Part shown: in pieces, positions 18,975-28,588 of the stretch
How positions within the stretch are numbered: position 1 is the stretch's first letter
How the letters are laid out: each line of letters starts with the position of its first letter
Source: Paenibacillus massiliensis 2301065 = DSM 16942
Lineage (GTDB): Bacteria; Bacillota; Bacilli; Paenibacillales; Paenibacillaceae
NCBI RefSeq assembly: GCF_000377505.1
Contig: NZ_KB898186.1
Span: 124,001 to 188,000 of the forward strand
DNA: 64,000 bases
Reading direction: 5' to 3'
Made by a program: the position numbers and the translations under genes
Notes under the pieces: generated by a model
Told to the model about the DNA's origin: nothing
Databases searched by the model: none
What the model saw: only the letters and a program-made list of their open reading frames with translations

Positions 18975-20597
18975 GTGAGCATGAATCATGAGCAGATTCA
19001 ACAAGCGATTACCGGGGGAGACACGTCTCTTGGGATCGAATTCGGTTCCACCCGCATCAAAGCCGTGCTGATTGATCGTCGCTTCGAGACCATCGCATCA
19101 GGTAGCTATGAGTGGGAGAACCTCCTGAAGGATGGTTATTGGACGTACAACTTGACAGATATTATTACAGGTATGCAGGAAGCTTACCGTGAGATGAAGG
19201 AAGAAGTGGAGCGGACGTATGGAGTCTCTCTTCAAAAGATAGGCTCAATCGGCTTCTCGGCCATGATGCATGGCTATATGGCATTTGACAGCACAGGGGA
19301 GATGCTGGTTCCATTTCGGACCTGGCGTAATGCGACAACTGGCGCTGCTGCCAAGGAGCTGACCGAGCGATTCCAATTCAATATCCCTGAACGCTGGAGC
19401 ATCGCGCATCTCTATCAGGCTATGCTGAACGAGGAACAGCATGTGCCTCGCATTGATTTTATAACGACATTAGCTGGGTTCATTCACTGGCTGTTGACAG
19501 GCAATAAGGCTATTGGTATCGGGGACGGATCGGGTATATTCCCGATTGATGAAGCCACGCAGGATTACAATGCTGCGATGATCGAGCAGTTCGATGAGCT
19601 CGTGGCCGCCAAGGGTTATCCGTGGAATCTGAAGGATATCCTTCCCCGAGTGTACGGCGCAGGGGAGTCGGCGGGGGTACTCAGTGAAGCTGGGGCCCAC
19701 ATGCTGGACGTATCACAGCAATTACAGCCCGGTATTCCGCTCTGTCCACCGGAAGGCGATGCCGGGACAGGGATGGTAGCCACGAATAGTGTACGGAAAC
19801 GCACCGGGAACGTCTCGGTAGGTACTTCTGTGTTCGCCATGATCGTACTGGAGAAGGAGCTCTCCAAGGTATATCCAGAGATTGATCTGGTCACGACGCC
19901 GAGTGGTAGTCCTGTTGCCATGGTGCATGCTAACAACTGCTCCAGCGATCTCAATGCCTGGCTGGGTATATTCCGTGAATTCTCTGAAGCCATGGGCGTG
20001 AAGGCTGATCCGAGCCAATTGTTCGGTGTACTGCTGAATAAAGCACTGGAGGCCGACCCGGACGGTGGTGGCTTGCTCAGCTATGGATATTATTCGGGCG
20101 AGAATATTACAGGTCTGGAGCAGGGACGGCCATTGTTCGTCCGCTCACCAGAGAGCAGATTCAATCTCGCTAACTTTATGAGGACGCATCTATTTGCAGC
20201 CTTTGGTGCTCTGAAGCTTGGTATGGATATTTTGACCAAGGAGGAGCATGTGGCTATTGATGGCATTCTCGCTCATGGCGGGCTGTTCAAGACCCCTGTC
20301 GTGGGGCAAAAAATGGTGGCAGCGGCCATGAACGTGCCCATCTCCGTGATGGCAACAGCTGGAGAAGGCGGCGCATGGGGCATGGCCATTCTGGCTTCCT
20401 ATATGGCAAATAAAGAGCAGCAGGAGACTCTGGAGGACTTCCTTGATGAGCAGGTCTTCAAGGATGTCGACGCACAGGAGATGGCTCCAGATGCCTCGGA
20501 TGTGAAGGGCTTTGAGCTATTCATCGAGCGGTATAAGCAAGGTCTTACCATTGAGCAGGCAGCAGTTGACCATTTTCTGGAGAATGGAGTGAACTAA
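18975..20597 (+). CDS. araB: FGGY carbohydrate kinase, probable L-ribulokinase
   Basis: 540 residues. FGGY kinase fold: the N-terminal phosphate-binding strand is [15 protein letters not shown], an unusual variant of the DIGTT motif. [13 protein letters not shown] and a C-terminal ATP-site [14 protein letters not shown] are present. It should phosphorylate L-ribulose to L-ribulose 5-phosphate. Assignment rests on the family plus position between araR and araD; it belongs to a different FGGY subgroup from classical enterobacterial AraB. GTG start at 18975, six bases after GAGAGGGG. Stop is one base before the araD ATG. Confidence 0.87.
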   Translation: MSMNHEQIQQAITGGDTSLGIEFGSTRIKAVLIDRRFETIASGSYEWENLLKDGYWTYNLTDIITGMQEAYREMKEEVERTYGVSLQKIGSIGFSAMMHGYMAFDSTGEMLVPFRTWRNATTGAAAKELTERFQFNIPERWSIAHLYQAMLNEEQHVPRIDFITTLAGFIHWLLTGNKAIGIGDGSGIFPIDEATQDYNAAMIEQFDELVAAKGYPWNLKDILPRVYGAGESAGVLSEAGAHMLDVSQQLQPGIPLCPPEGDAGTGMVATNSVRKRTGNVSVGTSVFAMIVLEKELSKVYPEIDLVTTPSGSPVAMVHANNCSSDLNAWLGIFREFSEAMGVKADPSQLFGVLLNKALEADPDGGGLLSYGYYSGENITGLEQGRPLFVRSPESRFNLANFMRTHLFAAFGALKLGMDILTKEEHVAIDGILAHGGLFKTPVVGQKMVAAAMNVPISVMATAGEGGAWGMAILASYMANKEQQETLEDFLDEQVFKDVDAQEMAPDASDVKGFELFIERYKQGLTIEQAAVDHFLENGVN

Positions 20598-20598
20598 C

Positions 20599-21294
20599 AT
20601 GTTGGAGCAACTGAAAGAGGAAGTATACCAAGCGAATCTGGAGCTACCCAAGCAAGGGCTCATCAAATATACCTGGGGCAATGTGAGCGCTATGGATCGT
20701 GAAAGCGGTCTGTTCGTGATCAAGCCCAGCGGCGTGTCTTATGAGAACATGAAGCCCAGTGACATGGTCGTGGTCGATCTGGACGGCCAGGTCGTCGAAG
20801 GAGATATGAGACCTTCATCCGATACAGCGACACACGCCGTACTGTATAAGCATTATGCCGAGATAGGCGGCATCGTGCATACGCACTCCACCTGGGCGAC
20901 CGCCTGGGCACAAGCGGGGCTGGATGTGCCTGTCATGGGAACGACGCACGCCGATACCTTCTACGGCTCAGTGCCATGTGCCCGCTTCCTGACCCAGGAA
21001 GAGGTAGACCGTGGCTACGAGGCGGAGACAGGCCATGTGATCATCGAGACATTCGAGGAGCGTGGACTGGATATTCTGGCTGTGCCCGGCATTTTGCTGC
21101 AAGGTCATGGTCCCTTCACCTGGGGCAAGGATGCCAAGTCGGCGGTTATGAATAGTGTTGTGTTGGAGGAAGTGGCGAAGACGAACCTATTTGCTCGTCA
21201 GCTGAACCATTTTGCACCGGAGCTGCCGCAGCGCATATTGGATAAGCACTATTTGCGCAAGCACGGCAAGGACGCCTATTACGGGCAGAAGTAA
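20599..21294 (+). CDS. araD: L-ribulose-5-phosphate 4-epimerase
   Basis: 231 residues, the standard length. Class II aldolase/epimerase fold: WGNVSAMDRESGLFVIKPSGVSY, the zinc-binding HTHS pair in GIVHTHSTWATAWAQAG (about 95-97), and a third His in LLQGHGPFTWG (about 171). Converts L-ribulose 5-phosphate to D-xylulose 5-phosphate, feeding the pentose phosphate pathway. Starts one base after the araB stop, so co-translated with it. Confidence 0.95.
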   Translation: MLEQLKEEVYQANLELPKQGLIKYTWGNVSAMDRESGLFVIKPSGVSYENMKPSDMVVVDLDGQVVEGDMRPSSDTATHAVLYKHYAEIGGIVHTHSTWATAWAQAGLDVPVMGTTHADTFYGSVPCARFLTQEEVDRGYEAETGHVIIETFEERGLDILAVPGILLQGHGPFTWGKDAKSAVMNSVVLEEVAKTNLFARQLNHFAPELPQRILDKHYLRKHGKDAYYGQK

Positions 21295-21395
21295 CACTAA
21301 CTATTAAAGGGTCAATCTGAACATCAGTGGTAGATTTTAGGCCGCAATTGGAGCAGAGGGGCGGAGGGATTCTGGAGAAACGGTAGTGTTCGCCT

Positions 21396-21433
21396 TTAAA
21401 GCTTTCTTTAAGAAAGCTACTTCGGAAGCATAG
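21396..21433 (-). repeat. Dispersed inverted repeat, copy 2
   Basis: Reverse-orientation partner of the repeat at 17399. Minus-strand reading starts CTATGCTTCCGAAG and continues into an AGCTTTCTTAAAGAAAGCT hairpin. It lies in the 290-bp gap between araD and araA, which otherwise shows nothing clear. Confidence 0.65.
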
Positions 21434-21585
21434 GCTAAGTCTGATTCCTACCTATAATCCTTGTACAATCTTGGAATCGGGCTTTAACAGCGATCGTAAG
21501 AAACCTTCGCCCCGTAGCGCCTTCATTGCTGAGCAATTAATCGCTGATTTTGATATTGAGTCCATATCCTAAGAAAAGAGGTAGA

Positions 21586-23016
21586 ATGACCATGACAACC
21601 GCAGTGAAAAAGGAATTCTGGTTCGTTGTAGGCTCCCAGCATTTGTACGGGGAAGAGGCATTGGCGGAGGTTAAGGCACATGCGCAGGAGATGACAGATG
21701 CGTTGAATCAAAGTGGCATCCTGCCTTATCCACTTGTGTTGCAGGATCTGGCGGTCAGCGCAGACAAGATTACGACGATTATGAAGGAAGTCAACTATCG
21801 CGATGAGGTAGCCGGAGTCATCACCTGGATGCACACCTTCTCCCCAGCAAAAATGTGGATTCGCGGAACCAAGCTGCTGCAGAAGCCTTTGCTCCACTTG
21901 GCTACTCAATACAATGAGAGCATTCCTTGGGCTACCATTGACATGGACTTCATGAACCTGAATCAGGCTGCCCATGGAGACCGTGAATATGGGTTCATCA
22001 ATGCTCGCCTGCGCAAGCAGAATAAAATCGTTGTAGGTTACTGGGAGCGCCCAGAAGTACAACAGCAAATTGCGGATTGGATGGACGTAGCCGTAGCTTA
22101 CAACGAGAGTTTCAGCATCAAGGTAGCCCGCTTCGGAGACAATATGCGTAACGTCGGTGTAACCGAAGGCGACAAAGTAGAGGCCCAAATTCAATTTGGG
22201 TGGACGGTAGACTATTTTGGCATTGGAGACCTCGTGCAGGTCGTGAACGCTGTGAAGGACGAGGAAGTCGACGCATTGTTCGCTGAATATGCAGAGCTGT
22301 ATGAATTTGATTATGGCACCAACAGCAAGGAATCCTGGGAAGCTAGTGTCAAAGTACAAGCCAGATATGAGATTGCCATCAAACGCTTCCTGGACGCAGG
22401 TGGCTACAACGCCTTCACTACGAACTTTGAGGATCTGCATGGCATGAAGCAGCTTCCTGGTCTGGCCGTGCAGCGCCTGATGGCCCAAGGGTATGGCTTC
22501 GCGGGCGAAGGAGATTGGAAGACGGCCGCATTGGATCGTCTGCTCAAGGTCATGAGCCACAATGAATCGACGGGCTTCATGGAGGATTACACCTATGAAT
22601 TGGCAGCGGGTCAAGAGGCCATCCTGCAATCCCATATGCTGGAGGTAGACCCGTCACTGGCTAGCAGTAAGCCTAAGATTGTCGTGTCTCCACTAGGCAT
22701 TGGCGATCGTGAAGATCCAGCTCGTCTGGTCTTTGATGGTAAGGCTGGAGACGGTGTTGTGGTATCCATGGCGGACTTTGGTACACACTATAAGCTCCTC
22801 ATCAACGAGGTTACCGCTTTCGAGCCGACAGTACCAGCTCCCAAGCTCCCTGTGGCTCGTGTGCTCTGGGAGGTCAAGCCGAACTTCCAGGACGGCGTAA
22901 AAGCCTGGATCGAGAATGGCGGCGGGCATCATACCGTGGTCTCCCTGAATCTGACGACAGATCAGATTGTAACTTATGCCAAGCTGGTGAACCTGGAGTA
23001 CGTCATTATTAAGTAA
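21586..23016 (+). CDS. araA: L-arabinose isomerase
   Basis: About 476 residues, matching the family. The N-terminus [17 protein letters not shown] and internal [15 protein letters not shown] are AraA signatures; metal-site Glu/His residues are expected in the conserved blocks ([15 protein letters not shown] and the C-terminal GGGHHTVVS). It interconverts L-arabinose and L-ribulose, the first step before AraB. Start choice: ATG 21586 (GAGG four bases upstream) or ATG 21592 (ten bases). It is 291 bp downstream of araD, beyond a repeat, so it may have its own promoter though it belongs to the same regulon. Confidence 0.95.
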   Translation: MTMTTAVKKEFWFVVGSQHLYGEEALAEVKAHAQEMTDALNQSGILPYPLVLQDLAVSADKITTIMKEVNYRDEVAGVITWMHTFSPAKMWIRGTKLLQKPLLHLATQYNESIPWATIDMDFMNLNQAAHGDREYGFINARLRKQNKIVVGYWERPEVQQQIADWMDVAVAYNESFSIKVARFGDNMRNVGVTEGDKVEAQIQFGWTVDYFGIGDLVQVVNAVKDEEVDALFAEYAELYEFDYGTNSKESWEASVKVQARYEIAIKRFLDAGGYNAFTTNFEDLHGMKQLPGLAVQRLMAQGYGFAGEGDWKTAALDRLLKVMSHNESTGFMEDYTYELAAGQEAILQSHMLEVDPSLASSKPKIVVSPLGIGDREDPARLVFDGKAGDGVVVSMADFGTHYKLLINEVTAFEPTVPAPKLPVARVLWEVKPNFQDGVKAWIENGGGHHTVVSLNLTTDQIVTYAKLVNLEYVIIK

Positions 23017-23078
23017 TTCATGAAGGAATCAGTCTTACGTGGCCCGATGAGAAATAGGCCCTATATAGCATCATAATG

Positions 23079-23137
23079 AGGACCGTCACCGTGTGCAGTT
23101 GGTATAATAACCAATAGCAGGGGTTGCGGTCCTTTTT
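23079..23137 (+). terminator. Terminator after araA
   Basis: AGGACCG / CGGTCCT outer stem enclosing a TTGG...CCAA hairpin, followed by TTTT. Confidence 0.8.
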
Positions 23138-23207
23138 CCTATTCCGAGATGTCCAATGTGTAAGGGGACGAAATGGTAAAGGAAGCATCGAAAGATCAAA
23201 GGGGACA

Positions 23208-23459
23208 ATGAAAGGATATGAAAGGATGTCCATGGAAGATAAGCTCAGTGAGGAATTGCGTAGTAATATAGCTGAGAGTAAAGATGTGCTGGAGCTAAGA
23301 GAGCTCCTGGTTGCCTTCAAGGATACAGGCTTGTCAAAGGATAGCATGTATACATGCCTGAATCAGCTGAGAGGTAGCGTCGAAGAAGATGACATTATAC
23401 TAGAACTGTTAGATTTTGTTGTAGGGTACTGTCGACCCGAATTGGACCTATTCAAATAG
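23208..23459 (+). CDS. Small acidic protein of unknown function
   Basis: About 83 residues. Not recognised. Predicted all-helical and acidic, with a hydrophobic C-terminal stretch (DIILELLDFVVGYC). Three in-frame ATGs are possible: 23208 (AAAGGGG three bases away), 23226, and 23232 (GAAAGG six bases away). The last gives the better spacing and a 75-residue product beginning MEDKLSEELRSN. The Nudix gene follows 52 bp later. Confidence 0.6.
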   Translation: MKGYERMSMEDKLSEELRSNIAESKDVLELRELLVAFKDTGLSKDSMYTCLNQLRGSVEEDDIILELLDFVVGYCRPELDLFK

Positions 23460-23511
23460 TTGTATGACCTATATCTCAAAATACTACACTCAGAAGGGGC
23501 GGGGGAATTCC

Positions 23512-24129
23512 ATGTTCCTAGATACATTGAAAAACCAGTTAGCTCAGCATCCGTCTTTATTTATTGGGGAGTCTACGGCATTTCGCTGTGCGGTCATGAT
23601 TCCGTTGGTCCAGGTGGGGGGCGAATGGCATGTTCTATTCGAGGTCCGCTCCTACACGATGCGCAAGCAGCCCGGTGATATCAGCTTCCCTGGGGGGCGT
23701 ATTGATGCGACAGATGCATCACCACTCGGAGCCGCTTTGCGAGAGACTCATGAGGAGCTGGGGATTGATCCCGAGTCGGTGCAGATTGTAGGACCGTTAA
23801 GTCCGTATGTGGCCTCGCCGTCCTTCGTGGTCTATCCATTCGTAGCGAAGGTGGATTACGACCAGATCATTCATGCGTACAATAGAGATGAGGTGGAGGA
23901 GGTATTTACGGTGCCGCTCCAGTGGCTATTAAGCTACGAGCCTTATATGCATGAGGTGGCTGTAGAGCCTGTGCCCGCACCCGATTTTCCTTATGACAAG
24001 ATCATGAACGGGGCCAACTATCAGTGGAGAACACGGCCCATTGAAGAGTGGTTCTATGATTACCAGAGCTACACCATCTGGGGCTTAACCGCGCGGATTC
24101 TGAAGCATTTTATAGAAATCATGAGATAG
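23512..24129 (+). CDS. Nudix hydrolase, CoA pyrophosphatase-like
   Basis: About 205 residues from ATG 23512 (GGGGG six bases upstream). The Nudix box is intact: SFPGGRIDATDASPLG leads into AALRETHEELGI (about 58-82), with Glu residues for Mg binding. The FPGGR.D..D spacing and the preceding MRKQPGDIS resemble NudL/YeaB CoA diphosphatases, which cut CoA to 4'-phosphopantetheine and 3',5'-ADP. Substrate is inferred. A ragged copy of its 3' end recurs at 25016-25041. Confidence 0.86.
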   Translation: MFLDTLKNQLAQHPSLFIGESTAFRCAVMIPLVQVGGEWHVLFEVRSYTMRKQPGDISFPGGRIDATDASPLGAALRETHEELGIDPESVQIVGPLSPYVASPSFVVYPFVAKVDYDQIIHAYNRDEVEEVFTVPLQWLLSYEPYMHEVAVEPVPAPDFPYDKIMNGANYQWRTRPIEEWFYDYQSYTIWGLTARILKHFIEIMR

Positions 24130-24145
24130 AGTGTTGCTTCTCTCG

Positions 24146-24185
24146 CAGACCTCTCTTGAGTAAGTCAGGGGAGGTCTGTTTAGGG
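24146..24185 (+). terminator. Probable terminator after the Nudix gene
   Basis: CAGACCTC (24146-24153) pairs with GAGGTCTG (24171-24178), then TTTAGGGTT. The T run is short. Confidence 0.6.
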
Positions 24186-24375
24186 TTCCTATTTGTACAT
24201 CCGAGTAATCGGTTATGTATAAATATTGATTGTCTATTTATAGGGTTATCCTATAGACGGTATTTGTATTATATATTTGAACAATAAAGCATTGAGACTT
24301 AAGATACCAGTATAGCTTACTAATATGTTTCATTGAATTCATGATTAGTGGGAGATTCAAGGGAGGTAGGGTGAA

Positions 24376-24921
24376 ATGTCGATATACCAATTCCAAGTGA
24401 ACAAGATCGATGGCAGCTCTGTTCCATTAAGTGCTTATCAGGGCAAATTTCTAGTGATTGTCAATACAGCAAGCCAGTGTAGCTATTCCCGTCAATTCGC
24501 TGATCTTCAACAGCTATATGAGAACTACAGGGAGCAAGGGCTGGAAATCCTCGCTTTTCCCTGTAACCAATTCAACGATAAAGAACCGGATCGAAATGCT
24601 GAAGTGGAGCGATATTGTAGAGGTACTTTTGGCGTGACGTTTCCGTTGTTCGAGAAGGTAGAAGTGAGGGGAGCTGGAGCACACCCATTATTTCAATATT
24701 TAACGCAGCAAGCACCCTTTCAAGGCTTTGATACTCAGAGCTCAAGCGGTCAATGGATGGACGACTTTTTGCAGAATAAGTATCCGGACATCTACGCCGG
24801 GGATGGAGTGAAATGGAATTTCACCAAATTTGTGATTGATCGTCATGGACATGTAGCCGCTCGGTTCGAGACGATCACGGAAATTAAAGATATGGAGCCA
24901 GCTATTCAGTCGTTACTTTAG
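24376..24921 (+). CDS. Glutathione/thiol peroxidase (GPx family)
   Basis: 181 residues. Thioredoxin-like GPx signatures: VNTASQCSYSRQFADLQQLY with the peroxidatic Cys at about residue 36 (Cys, not selenocysteine), AFPCNQFNDKEP, and WNFTKFVIDRHGHV. The expected Gln and Trp partners are present. Reduces hydrogen or lipid peroxides, in Bacillota usually with thioredoxin rather than glutathione. Strong GGGAGGTAGGG ribosome site. Monocistronic by spacing. Confidence 0.93.
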   Translation: MSIYQFQVNKIDGSSVPLSAYQGKFLVIVNTASQCSYSRQFADLQQLYENYREQGLEILAFPCNQFNDKEPDRNAEVERYCRGTFGVTFPLFEKVEVRGAGAHPLFQYLTQQAPFQGFDTQSSSGQWMDDFLQNKYPDIYAGDGVKWNFTKFVIDRHGHVAARFETITEIKDMEPAIQSLL

Positions 24922-25004
24922 CCTTATTGGGTTACCTCCCTCTTCATTAGCGAGACCGAGCAAAGACATTGCTAATTCGTGTGTAGTACCACATTATCTC
25001 CTGA

Positions 25005-25041
25005 TCCGGTGGCTAAATTTATAGAGATCATGAGATAGAGT
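25005..25041 (+). pseudogene. Vestigial 3' end of a second Nudix-like gene
   Basis: This short frame reads PDPVAKFIEIMR then stop; the intact Nudix gene ends RILKHFIEIMR. The DNA match (TTTATAGARATCATGAGATAGAGT) extends past the stop codon and is followed by a separate terminator. Nothing upstream remains recognisable. A remnant duplicate or a replaced gene is inferred. Confidence 0.45.
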
Positions 25042-25065
25042 ATTTGGAAATAAATCAATGATAAC

Positions 25066-25096
25066 AAGCTCTCAGGGTGTGGCCTTGAGGGCTTTT
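25066..25096 (+). terminator. Terminator upstream of the iron operon
   Basis: AAGCTCTCAGG pairs with CCTTGAGGGCTT (one bulge), ending in TTTT. Confidence 0.75.
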
Positions 25097-25203
25097 GGTT
25101 GTCTGAGGCCTTTTGTTGTTAATGATGATATTTCATATACGCTATTAATCTTTAATTTCTAGTCACAGGAAAGAAAGGTATGAATATGAATGAAATTGCA
25201 TAA

Positions 25204-25255
25204 TTGACGTGATCATAGGTTTCGTTTAAAATCAATTAATTGAAAATGATTATCA
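25204..25255 (+). promoter_or_regulatory. Iron-operon promoter with Fur box
   Basis: -35 TTGACG (25204-25209), 17-bp spacer, -10 TAAAAT (25227-25232). TGAAAATGATTATCA (25241-25255) differs by one base from the 7-1-7 Fur motif and would overlap the transcription start. Confidence 0.8.
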
Positions 25256-25283
25256 GTGAGAAAAGTGATGTGATACCTACTCC

Positions 25284-26291
25284 ATGAATGATACTGTGAA
25301 GCCCCTCCGGTTCACTCTCGTCTTGCTTCTGGCTATACTGCTGCTCGCTTGCTCCATGTTCATGGGGATTTCCTTCGGAGCCAAGGATTTAACGATCAGT
25401 AACGTGTGGGAGGCCGTATTCAGCTATGACCGCAGCTCAACCGCACATCAGATTATTCAAGAGGTACGACTTCCCCGGGTAATCGCCGCTGCCTTGGTAG
25501 GAGCTGCTTTTGCTGTGGCAGGGGCCTTAATGCAGGGTGTCACCCGTAATCCGCTGGCCGATGTCGGCGTGTTAGGCATCAACGCAGGAGCGATGTTTGT
25601 TGTGGCGCTCAGCTTTGTACTGTTCCCCCATCTTCCGTTCACGGTCCTGATGCTGCTGGCCTTCTCAGGAGCACTCGCAAGTACAGCCTTCATCTACCTG
25701 CTCGGTGCAGGAACTCCGGGTGGGTTAACCCCGATGAAGTTAACACTCGCTGGAACGGTAGTCGCGGCATTGCTGCATTCGTTAACCTCGGGTATCGCTA
25801 TTTATTTTGAACTGAGCCAGGATCTGGCTTATTGGTATGCAGGTGGCGTAGCGGGAGTGGAGTGGGAGCAGCTACGTGTAGTTCTTCCAGTCATTCTGGT
25901 TGTATTGTTCATTGCCCTAATCCTGGGTCGATCCATTTCCATTATCGCTTTAGGGGAAGAGGTAGCCACCAATCTGGGAGTACATATTCGCAAGGTGCGT
26001 GTATATGCGATTGTATTTGCCTTGTTACTGGCAGGGGTGTCCGTGTCGGCTGTAGGCTCCATCGCCTTTGTCGGACTGGTCATACCGCACATAGCAAGGA
26101 AGCTGGTCGGTGTGAATTACACTTATGTCATTCCCATGTCGGCGGTGCTTGGCAGCATACTGCTAGTCCTCGCTGATCTAGGTGCACGTATGGCCGATCC
26201 ACCCAAAGAGCTGGCGATCGGTGTTGTTGTTGCCATCATCGGCGTACCCTTCTTCCTCTATGTTGCGCGAAAGGAAAGACGGAATCTATGA
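25284..26291 (+). CDS. Siderophore ABC transporter permease (FecCD/BtuC family) 1
   Basis: 335 residues, about nine or ten membrane helices. Family blocks: RLPRVIAAALVGAAFAVAG, QGVTRNPLADVGVLGINAG, and the ATPase-contact region GEEVATNLGVHIRKVR, with GLVIPHIARKLVG. Inner-membrane half of an iron-siderophore importer. Overlaps the next permease by four bases (ATGA). Preceded by a Fur box. The ribosome site is weak. Confidence 0.93.
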   Translation: MNDTVKPLRFTLVLLLAILLLACSMFMGISFGAKDLTISNVWEAVFSYDRSSTAHQIIQEVRLPRVIAAALVGAAFAVAGALMQGVTRNPLADVGVLGINAGAMFVVALSFVLFPHLPFTVLMLLAFSGALASTAFIYLLGAGTPGGLTPMKLTLAGTVVAALLHSLTSGIAIYFELSQDLAYWYAGGVAGVEWEQLRVVLPVILVVLFIALILGRSISIIALGEEVATNLGVHIRKVRVYAIVFALLLAGVSVSAVGSIAFVGLVIPHIARKLVGVNYTYVIPMSAVLGSILLVLADLGARMADPPKELAIGVVVAIIGVPFFLYVARKERRNL

Positions 26292-27313
26292 GGACACACA
26301 TACATAAGCGTCTTACACGCACGCTCCGCATAGGCACCGTACTACTGGGAGCAGTCATTTTTGCGATTGCGTTAGGGCTCAATACAGGCTCCATGGCCAT
26401 TCCTTTCCCAGACGTTATCAACACCTTGCTTGGTCATGGAAATGACAGGCATGAGATGGTGCTCTTCGATTATCGTCTGCCCCGAATTATCATTACGATG
26501 CTGGCAGGTATGGGGCTAGGTATTGCAGGTGCCCTGCTGCAAGGTATTACGCGAAATGCGCTCGCTGATCCGGGCATACTGGGAATTCATGCTGGAGCAT
26601 CGTTCGGACTGTTGATCTATATGAGCTATTTTCAGTCACTGAACACACTCCCCGTACTGATGATCCCGTTGTTTACCTTCATGGGCGGAGTCTTGGCAGC
26701 AGCTCTCATTATCCTATTCGTGTGGGAGCGACAGCAAGGGTTCCTGCCAGCCCGCCTGATCCTAATTGGCATTGCCATAGCTGCTGGATTCAATGCGGCA
26801 AGCCTGTATCTGTCACTACAGCTGGATGAGCGGACCTATTCGTTCACCGCAAGCTGGATGCTAGGGAATATATGGGGCAGAGATTGGATTAACGTATATG
26901 CAATTCTGCCTTGGATCGCGGCGCTGATCCCCATTGCCTGGATGAAGAGCAGGAGCCTGAATGCGATGGCACTGGAGGACGCTTCGGCGTTTAGCCTTGG
27001 AATACCCGTACAACGAGAACGTATCCAGATTCTATGTATTGCTGTGGCGTTGTCGTCAGCGAGTGTGTCGATGGCGGGAGGTATCGGGTTCATAGGGCTG
27101 GTAGCACCGCACATGGCCAGAAGGCTGGTAGGTCCGTATCATCAGTACCTGATTCCAATCTCCGGGCTGCTGGGCATGCTCATTCTTGTCCTGGCGGACA
27201 CTTTGACACGAGCTGTATTTGATCCCAAGGCTATTCCGGCAGGCATTATAGTTGCTGCGGTAGGCGCTCCCTACTTTCTGTACCTGCTGCGAAGATCAAT
27301 CACTTATAACTAG
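26288..27313 (+). CDS. Siderophore ABC transporter permease (FecCD/BtuC family) 2
   Basis: 341 residues. Same fold as its partner: RLPRIIITMLAGMGLGIAG, QGITRNALADPGILGIHAG, LEDASAFSLGIPVQRERIQ, GFIGLVAPHMARRLVG. Forms a heterodimeric pore with the upstream permease. The order permease-permease-binding protein resembles the YfiZ-YfhA/YfiY arrangement of Bacillus; the siderophore is not deducible. No ATPase gene adjoins it. Confidence 0.93.
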   Translation: MRTHIHKRLTRTLRIGTVLLGAVIFAIALGLNTGSMAIPFPDVINTLLGHGNDRHEMVLFDYRLPRIIITMLAGMGLGIAGALLQGITRNALADPGILGIHAGASFGLLIYMSYFQSLNTLPVLMIPLFTFMGGVLAAALIILFVWERQQGFLPARLILIGIAIAAGFNAASLYLSLQLDERTYSFTASWMLGNIWGRDWINVYAILPWIAALIPIAWMKSRSLNAMALEDASAFSLGIPVQRERIQILCIAVALSSASVSMAGGIGFIGLVAPHMARRLVGPYHQYLIPISGLLGMLILVLADTLTRAVFDPKAIPAGIIVAAVGAPYFLYLLRRSITYN

Positions 27314-27353
27314 CAATCTCTTATAAATAGAACTGACAAAGGGGACTCACAAC

Positions 27354-28298
27354 ATGAGAGCATATACAACGATTATCACGACCTTATGCCTGTTATTCAT
27401 ACTGGCGGCCTGCGGAGCAGGTGGCTCGGCTACGACGACCACAGAGAACACCTCGACCAATGCAGAGACGACGACAGGAGCTGAAGGAGCAGCAGCGTCT
27501 ACTGAAGGGGCCTATGATAAGAAAGTCGCTTCGATCTCGATCTTCCTGACTGGAGACTTGATGGCTCTGGGCATTAAGCCAGCAGCGACGACAACAAGCG
27601 ATTATCTGCCGATCACAGAAGAGCGTTATCCCGATGTGGAGTATCTTGGTTTTACGAAAGATCCAGATATGGAGGCTTTGATTGGTCTACAGCCAGATGA
27701 AATTTTCATTGATGCCGAATTCGCTAACAAATTGGGGCTGGATAAGTTCGAGAAAATTGCCCCTACGCACGTCATTAACCTGGATGAGGGAAGATGGATG
27801 GATCGTGTGCGTGAAATCGGTAAGCTCGTAGATCGTGAGCAGACAGCAGAAGAGTACATCGCCAAGTACACGGACAAAGCTAAGCAGGTATCGGAGTTAG
27901 CGTCACAGAAGCTGGGGGATGGCACAGTTATGGCGGTCCGTGTATCTGCGAAGGGTTTGCGTGTATACGGTACGGAGCGTCCGCTTGGACCGATCCTGTA
28001 TGAGGATCTGGCTTTTACTCCTGCCAAGGGTGTAGAAGCGATCACGAAAAACTGGGAGAATATCTCCAAGGAAGTGCTGCCTGACTTTGAAGCTGATACA
28101 ATCTTTGTGCTAGTATCCGCTGTGGATGAGGGCAGCGATAAAGTGTTCGAGGATCTGAAGTCTGATCCGCTCTGGATGGGCCTCAAGGCCGTTCAGAATA
28201 ACCAGGTGTATGTCTTGAAGGAGCAACCGTGGCTGGATTACTCTGCATACGGAAATATGCTGGCCTTAGAGGACCTGGAGCGGATCTTGTCCAACTAA
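27354..28298 (+). CDS. Siderophore-binding lipoprotein
   Basis: 314 residues. Lipobox ILAAC (Cys at about 20), a Thr/Ala/Glu-rich linker to about residue 50, then a class III binding-protein fold: VASISIFLTGDLMALGIKPA, then DMEALIGLQPDEIFI, and C-terminal NQVYVLKEQPWLDYSAYGN. Anchored outside the membrane, it delivers ferric siderophore to the permeases 40 bp upstream. AAAGGGGAC ribosome site. Confidence 0.92.
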   Translation: MRAYTTIITTLCLLFILAACGAGGSATTTTENTSTNAETTTGAEGAAASTEGAYDKKVASISIFLTGDLMALGIKPAATTTSDYLPITEERYPDVEYLGFTKDPDMEALIGLQPDEIFIDAEFANKLGLDKFEKIAPTHVINLDEGRWMDRVREIGKLVDREQTAEEYIAKYTDKAKQVSELASQKLGDGTVMAVRVSAKGLRVYGTERPLGPILYEDLAFTPAKGVEAITKNWENISKEVLPDFEADTIFVLVSAVDEGSDKVFEDLKSDPLWMGLKAVQNNQVYVLKEQPWLDYSAYGNMLALEDLERILSN

Positions 28299-28328
28299 GG
28301 ACTGTGGAACAGGATCTTCGGTACATTT

Positions 28329-28410
28329 AAAAAGCATCTCTTGAACGTAGTATCAGTAGCTCTGTGGTATTCTGCAGGCTGGCTGATCTGCGCTCGGGAG
28401 ATGCTTTTTT
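28329..28410 (+). terminator. Terminator after the iron operon
   Basis: AAAAAGCATCTC pairs with GAGATGCTTTTT across a long loop that has its own structure, ending in six T. The A-rich 5' arm means it may also stop the convergent MFS transcript. Confidence 0.78.
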
Positions 28411-28588
28411 AAGATCATTGAATTTGTAAGTTATCCGCGGAGCTAAACAATTCATAGGGACACATGATCAGTTCTGTAGCAGCCATTTTAGTCGAATGCA
28501 ATCGTCATCGCCCTTCGAGTTAAGTGGTCAAGCACTGATTTTGAGGTTGAGCCATAATTTCTGCATACTAGTTTGGAAAAAGTCTGTT

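Larger units (their letters stand above)
24922..25283. other. 362-bp region with a Nudix-tail vestige, terminator and Fur-controlled promoter
   Basis: No intact gene. In order: a 3' vestige resembling the end of the Nudix gene, a terminator, an AT-rich stretch, then the promoter and Fur box of the iron-uptake operon. Confidence 0.7.

Noticed and set aside
21523-22635. 370-residue minus-strand frame opposite araA
   Set aside because: araA is unambiguous on the plus strand; the antisense frame has no family similarity or start signal.
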